Assembly (NCBI GenBank): GCA_016787895.1
Contig: JAEUTN010000018.1
Location: 1-64,000, forward strand
Length of the DNA stretch: 64,000 nt
Direction of reading: 5' to 3'
DNA from: Bacteroidia bacterium
GTDB taxonomy: Bacteria; Bacteroidota; Bacteroidia; B-17B0; Aurantibacillaceae
The position numbers and the translations under genes were made by a program. Position 1 is the first letter of the stretch. The number at the start of each line of letters is the position of its first letter. Positions 60,283-64,000 of this stretch are shown piece by piece. The notes under the pieces were generated by a model. That model ran no database searches, was not told where the DNA came from, and saw only the letters and a list, made by a program, of their open reading frames with translations.

Positions 60283-60290
60283 CAAAATTA
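60283..60290 (-). promoter_or_regulatory. -7 box of the ORF6N gene
   Basis: The minus strand reads TAATTTTG, 23 bases before the ATG at 60259. Confidence 0.45.
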
Positions 60291-60337
60291 TGCCCTGTAA
60301 GTAAGGAGTGTTGCCACAAATTATAGCATTATGAAAA

Positions 60338-60371
60338 CAAAAAGCCCCTTGGTTTAAGGGGCTTTAATTTT
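60338..60371 (-). terminator. Intrinsic terminator of nrdA
   Basis: A perfect 10-bp stem (60341-60350 with 60356-60365) has a 5-nt loop. The minus strand continues TTTTTGTTTT. Confidence 0.8.
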
Positions 60372-60388
60372 TTGCTTATTGATACAGC

Positions 60389-62806
60389 TTAACTTCCGCA
60401 AGCTTCGCAATTCTCCGGATCATCCAAACTACAGCTCAATTGCGCTTGCTGTTCGTCGTAGCTCAACACATGACCTTGTCCGCGATCCACCAGCAATTGG
60501 TCCTCGTTGCCTAGAACAAAGGTAGGTTGTGCCAGGGCGCTTTGATCAACGGTAAACTTAATGGCATCGGCTGCGGCTTTTGTACGCAGGTAATACATGC
60601 CGGTTTTTAAACCTTTTTTCCAGGCGTAAAAATGCGCGCTGCTCATCTTCGCGAAATTGGCATCCTGAATAAACAAATTCAGCGATTGCGACTGATCGAT
60701 GAACGCCCCGCGGTCGGCAGCCATGTCAATAATCGTGCGTTGTTTGATTTCCCAAACGGTTTTGTAAAGTTCTTTGATGTTGGCCGGAATTTCGGCAATG
60801 TTTTGAACAGAACCGTTGGCCGCAATGATTTTGTTTTTCAAACCATCGTTCCAGATGCCCAGTTTCACCAGGTCGCGCAGCAGGTGTTTGTTCACTACCA
60901 CAAATTCTCCGCTCAAAACACGACGGGTATAAATGTTGCTGGTGTATGGTTCAAAACACTCGTTGTTGCCTAAAATTTGCGAGGTACTGGCCGTTGGCAT
61001 AGGAGCCAACAACAAACTGTTGCGCACCCCGTGCTTTATAATTTCTTCTCTCAATACATCCCATTCCCAGCGTGTGCTTGGTTTTACATTCCACATGTCG
61101 TGCTGGAAAATGCCTTTGGAAATCGGGGAGCCGGGATACGATTCGTAAGCCCCATCCACCTTAGCCAGGTCTTTACTGGCGGTGAGGGCGGCAAAATAAA
61201 TGGTTTCAAAAATTTCGGAGTTCAGGGCACGGGCCTCATCACTTTCAAAAGGGTAACGCATTAAAATAAACGCGTCGGCCAAACCTTGTACGCCCAAACC
61301 AATGGGACGGTGGCGCATATTGCTGTTGCGGGCCTCAGGTACCGGGTAATAATTGCGGTCGATGATTTTGTTCAGGTTAATGGTGGCCTGATACGTAATC
61401 TCAAACAATTTGTTGTGATCGAAGCTGCCGGTTTTTTCATCCACAAAACGTGGCAGGGCAATAGAAGCCAGGTTACAAACCGCTACTTCATCGGCGCTGG
61501 TGTACTCAATAATTTCGGTGCACAGGTTGCTGGACTTTATTGTTCCCAGGTTTTGCTGATTGGATTTGGAATTGGCCGCATCCTTAAACAACATGTAAGG
61601 GTTACCGGTTTCAATTTGTGCTTCAATGATAGAGGCCCACAATTCACGCGCTTTTACCTGGCGACGGAAACGCCCTTCCTCTTCGTATTTGGTGTACAGT
61701 TTTACAAACTCTTCGCTGTGGCAATCGCTCAGGCCCGGACATTCGTTAGGGCACATCAAACTCCACATGCCTTCTTCTTCCACGCGTTTCATAAACAAAT
61801 CCGGAATCCACAGTGCTGTAAACAAATCGCGGGCCCGCATTTCTTCCTTGCCGTGGTTTTTGCGAATGTCGAGGAAGTCGTAAATGTCGGCATGCCATGG
61901 CTCCAAATAAACGGCAATGGAGCCCTTGCGTTTTCCACCGCCCTGATCCACATAACGAGCGGTTTCGTTGTATACTTTCAGCATGGGAATAATGCCATTG
62001 CTGGTGCCATTGGTGCCTTTGATGTAGGAGCCGGTGGCGCGTACGTTGTGTATGCTTAAACCAATTCCGCCTGCGCTCTGAGAAATTTTGGCGCATTGTT
62101 TTAAGGTATCGTAAATGCCGTCAATGCTATCGTCTTTCACCTGCAACAAAAAGCAGGAGCTCATTTGCGGTTTGGGTGTGCCTGCATTAAATAAAGTAGG
62201 TGTTGCGTGTGTGAACCAGCGCTCGCTCATTAAATTATAAGTGCGGATAGCGGCTTCAATGTCGTGTTTGTGAATGCCAACAGCCACGCGCATGATCATG
62301 TGCTGCGGGCGTTCGGCCACCTTGTTGTTCATTTTTAGGAGGTATGAACGTTCAAGGGTTTTAAAACCAAAATAATCGTAACCAAAATCCCGGTCGTAAA
62401 TAATGCTGGAATCGAGGGTGTGTGCATTTTCCATCACAATCTCGTACACATCGTCAGCAATCAGGGCTGCACGCAATCCGTTTTTGGGATCAATGTAATT
62501 GTATAAGGCTTCAATTGTTTTCGAAAACGATTTGATGGTGTTTTTGTGAAGGTTACTCACCGCAATACGCGAGGCCAGTTGCGCGTAATCGGGGTGGCGT
62601 ACGGTTAAGGAGGCGGCGGTTTCAGCGGCGAGGTTATCGAGTTCGCTGGTGGTCACTCCATCGTACACCCCATCGATTACCTTTTTGGCAACCAAAATCG
62701 GGTCCACGTGCGTGGGCTCCAAACCATAGCTGAGTTTTTGAATACGCGCGGTGATCTTGTCGAATTTTACCGACTCGCGTGTGCCGTCTCTTTTAATTAC
62801 AAACAT
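60389..62806 (-). CDS. nrdA: Ribonucleoside-diphosphate reductase, class Ia large subunit
   Basis: 805 residues. An N-terminal ATP-cone (about 1-90: V-I-K-R-D-G-T-R-E) gives allosteric activity control. The catalytic barrel follows with S-S-C-F-L (first active-site cysteine, about 216), the N-L-C-T-E-I and A-V-C-N-L-A-S-I-A segments (about 425-450), and [19 protein letters not shown]. The C-terminus ends C-E-A-C-G-S, the flexible cysteine pair that re-reduces the active site. It pairs with nrdB upstream on the same strand, 223 bp away, but appears to have its own promoter and a leader of about 170 bases. Confidence 0.97.
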   Translation of the reverse strand: MFVIKRDGTRESVKFDKITARIQKLSYGLEPTHVDPILVAKKVIDGVYDGVTTSELDNLAAETAASLTVRHPDYAQLASRIAVSNLHKNTIKSFSKTIEALYNYIDPKNGLRAALIADDVYEIVMENAHTLDSSIIYDRDFGYDYFGFKTLERSYLLKMNNKVAERPQHMIMRVAVGIHKHDIEAAIRTYNLMSERWFTHATPTLFNAGTPKPQMSSCFLLQVKDDSIDGIYDTLKQCAKISQSAGGIGLSIHNVRATGSYIKGTNGTSNGIIPMLKVYNETARYVDQGGGKRKGSIAVYLEPWHADIYDFLDIRKNHGKEEMRARDLFTALWIPDLFMKRVEEEGMWSLMCPNECPGLSDCHSEEFVKLYTKYEEEGRFRRQVKARELWASIIEAQIETGNPYMLFKDAANSKSNQQNLGTIKSSNLCTEIIEYTSADEVAVCNLASIALPRFVDEKTGSFDHNKLFEITYQATINLNKIIDRNYYPVPEARNSNMRHRPIGLGVQGLADAFILMRYPFESDEARALNSEIFETIYFAALTASKDLAKVDGAYESYPGSPISKGIFQHDMWNVKPSTRWEWDVLREEIIKHGVRNSLLLAPMPTASTSQILGNNECFEPYTSNIYTRRVLSGEFVVVNKHLLRDLVKLGIWNDGLKNKIIAANGSVQNIAEIPANIKELYKTVWEIKQRTIIDMAADRGAFIDQSQSLNLFIQDANFAKMSSAHFYAWKKGLKTGMYYLRTKAAADAIKFTVDQSALAQPTFVLGNEDQLLVDRGQGHVLSYDEQQAQLSCSLDDPENCEACGS

Positions 62807-62905
62807 AAGCCTGAGATTTTAAATGTTTTTGAGTTTTTGGTTATTACAAGGTACTTTTCGAAATAGGGCTATTTTAATTTTTGTTTTTTATTCTTTCAAC
62901 ACTCG

Positions 62906-62923
62906 CCGGTTAAATGCAACCGG
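62906..62923 (-). other. Hairpin in the nrdA leader
   Basis: A perfect 6-bp GC-rich stem (62906-62911 with 62918-62923) with a 6-nt loop sits about 100 bases before the nrdA ATG, downstream of the presumed promoter. There is no T-tract, so it is not an ordinary terminator. Confidence 0.3.
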
Positions 62924-62979
62924 ACCTTTGTTTTTGGGGGTCGAATTCCCTTGCCAGAGCGCTAATGTCTTGCGGAGCA

Positions 62980-62987
62980 CAAAGTTA
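62980..62987 (-). promoter_or_regulatory. -7 box in the nrdB-nrdA gap
   Basis: The minus strand reads TAACTTTG, an exact TAnnTTTG match. Transcription from here would give nrdA a leader of about 170 bases. Confidence 0.45.
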
Positions 62988-63029
62988 CGACGTAAATAAG
63001 CGATTTCCGGGCAGGGAACTGTTAAAACT

Positions 63030-64000
63030 TTAGAAGTCTTCGTCCAGGTTAAAGACGTTGTTTTCTTCCTTGTTCCCCATTACACCGGCTTTTTGGTACT
63101 CGGCCACCCGTTTTTCAAAGAAATTGGTCTTGCCTTGCAGGGAGATCATTTCCATAAAGTCAAACGGATTGCTGGCGTTGTAGAACTTGTCGCAGCCCAG
63201 GGCTTGAAGTAAACGGTCGGCAACAAATTCTATGTATTGGCACATCAGGTCGGAGTTCATGCCGATGAGTTTCACCGGTATGGCGTCCACCACAAATTTT
63301 TTCTCGATACTCACCGCATCGGTGATGATTTTGGTGACCTGCTCTTTGGGGAGCTGGTTTTTCAAATGGTTGGTGTAGAGCAAGCAGGCAAAATCACAAT
63401 GCAAACCTTCGTCGCGGCTGATCAGCTCATTGCTGAAGGTGAGGCCCGGCATTAAACCCCGCTTTTTCAGCCAGAAAATAGAGCAGAAGGAACCCGAAAA
63501 AAAGATGCCTTCAACGGCGGCAAAAGCAATCAAACGTTCAGCAAAACTGCCGTTGTTGATCCACTTTAAGGCCCATTCGGCTTTCTCGCCCACGCAAGGC
63601 ACAGTATCTACCGCGTGCAGCAAACGGTCTTTCTCAACCGGATCTTTAATATAGGTATCAATTAATAAAGAATAGGTTTCGGAGTGGATGTTTTCCATCA
63701 TTACCTGGAAACCGTAAAAACAGCGGGCTTCAGGGTATTGCACCTCGTTCAGGAAGTTAACGGCCAGGTTTTCGTTTACAATGCCGTCGCTGGCAGCGAA
63801 AAACGCCAGCACGTGTTTAATAAAGTGTTTTTCGTTATCGTTTAACCTGTTGTTCCAATCATTCATGTCAGAGGCAAGGTCAATTTCCTCTGCCGTCCAA
63901 AAACTAGCTTCAGCCTTTTTATAGAATTCCCAAATGTCCTTATACTTAATCGGAAATAATACAAACCTGTCTTTGTTCTCTACTAGTATTGGTTCTGTCA
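63030..64000 (-). CDS. nrdB: Ribonucleoside-diphosphate reductase, class Ia small subunit, partial at the window edge
   Basis: The reading frame runs open to position 64000. The first full codons give [17 protein letters not shown], the usual NrdB beginning, and the two bases before them are TG, so the ATG probably starts at 64001, one base outside the window. A shorter reading from 63866 would cut off the conserved N-terminus and the iron ligand in E-E-I-D-L-A-S-D. The radical-tyrosine segment is [14 protein letters not shown], like eukaryotic-type class Ia enzymes, and E-G-I-F-F-S-G-S-F follows. The di-iron glutamate/histidine set appears complete. It supplies the tyrosyl radical to NrdA. 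Confidence 0.95.
   Translation of the reverse strand, partial: TEPILVENKDRFVLFPIKYKDIWEFYKKAEASFWTAEEIDLASDMNDWNNRLNDNEKHFIKHVLAFFAASDGIVNENLAVNFLNEVQYPEARCFYGFQVMMENIHSETYSLLIDTYIKDPVEKDRLLHAVDTVPCVGEKAEWALKWINNGSFAERLIAFAAVEGIFFSGSFCSIFWLKKRGLMPGLTFSNELISRDEGLHCDFACLLYTNHLKNQLPKEQVTKIITDAVSIEKKFVVDAIPVKLIGMNSDLMCQYIEFVADRLLQALGCDKFYNASNPFDFMEMISLQGKTNFFEKRVAEYQKAGVMGNKEENNVFNLDEDF

Noticed and set aside
61286..62059. 257-codon open frame on the plus strand opposite nrdA
   Set aside because: It is the antisense shadow of a perfectly conserved nrdA; composition is unlike the neighbours and no family is recognisable.
1..64000. tRNA, rRNA or transposase genes
   Set aside because: No cloverleaf-like segment with a T-loop, no rRNA signature and no DDE or HUH transposase motif noticed; a tRNAscan or Infernal run would settle this.

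Overview
The window comes from a member of the Bacteroidota, probably a gliding or T9SS-bearing lineage of the Flavobacteriales/Cytophagales type. The evidence is consistent across the window: type IX secretion C-terminal sorting domains on at least five proteins plus a CHU_C-type domain end at the left edge, a GldH gliding lipoprotein, an RprX/RprY-type two-component pair, DUF4175 and DUF349 proteins, many -7 boxes of the Bacteroidota form TAnnTTTG close to start codons, and almost no Shine-Dalgarno sequences. No tRNA, rRNA, CRISPR array or insertion sequence was seen.

Layout. 1-4.1 kb: end of a T9SS-secreted protein, a bidirectional terminator, the RprY/RprX-like pair, and a flavin disulfide-oxidoreductase homologue lacking its redox cysteines. 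4.3-6.6 kb: membrane pyrophosphatase HppA with an unusual Cys-rich tail. 6.7-10.9 kb: two paralogous T9SS cargo proteins flanking a small secreted protein. 10.9-13.5 kb: exonuclease III and an oligopeptide-binding lipoprotein. 13.6-18.2 kb: a tightly coupled operon of ispD, a PolX homologue with a dead polymerase site but intact PHP site, a GH3 family enzyme and a secreted propeller-like protein. 18.3-25.2 kb: DUF4175 membrane coiled-coil protein, RsbW-like ATPase, TPR protein and a PLP enzyme of the D-cysteine desulfhydrase/ACC deaminase family. 25.1-26.7 kb: a paralogous pair of envelope proteins. 26.8-28.6 kb: ricT-like gene and gldH. 28.7-32.7 kb: an outer-membrane receptor, folB and thiL in one operon. 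32.8-42.1 kb: housekeeping and genome-maintenance genes (gmk, DUF349, mutS2, AddB-like nuclease, asnS).

42.2-51.9 kb is the most distinctive part. An ECF sigma factor overlaps a gene for a fused anti-sigma-like/beta-barrel protein. A PKD lipoprotein follows, then three tandem paralogues carrying 5, 7 and 5 PKD modules with T9SS tails. Two of the paralogues share a conserved leader block. Their shared 3' end and terminator is also present as an orphan copy with no gene attached. I read this as an expandable surface-protein array that may answer to an envelope-sensing sigma switch; the regulatory link is inferred.

52.0-64.0 kb: recF, a membrane TPR protein, ribH, a structured non-coding element, a BchI/BchD-like AAA plus VWA pair, a small orphan gene, a B12-binding radical SAM protein, an isolated ORF6N protein, and class Ia ribonucleotide reductase (nrdA, and nrdB cut by the window edge by what looks like one base).

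Most annotation rests on family-level recognition of the translated sequence by eye; no database search was run.
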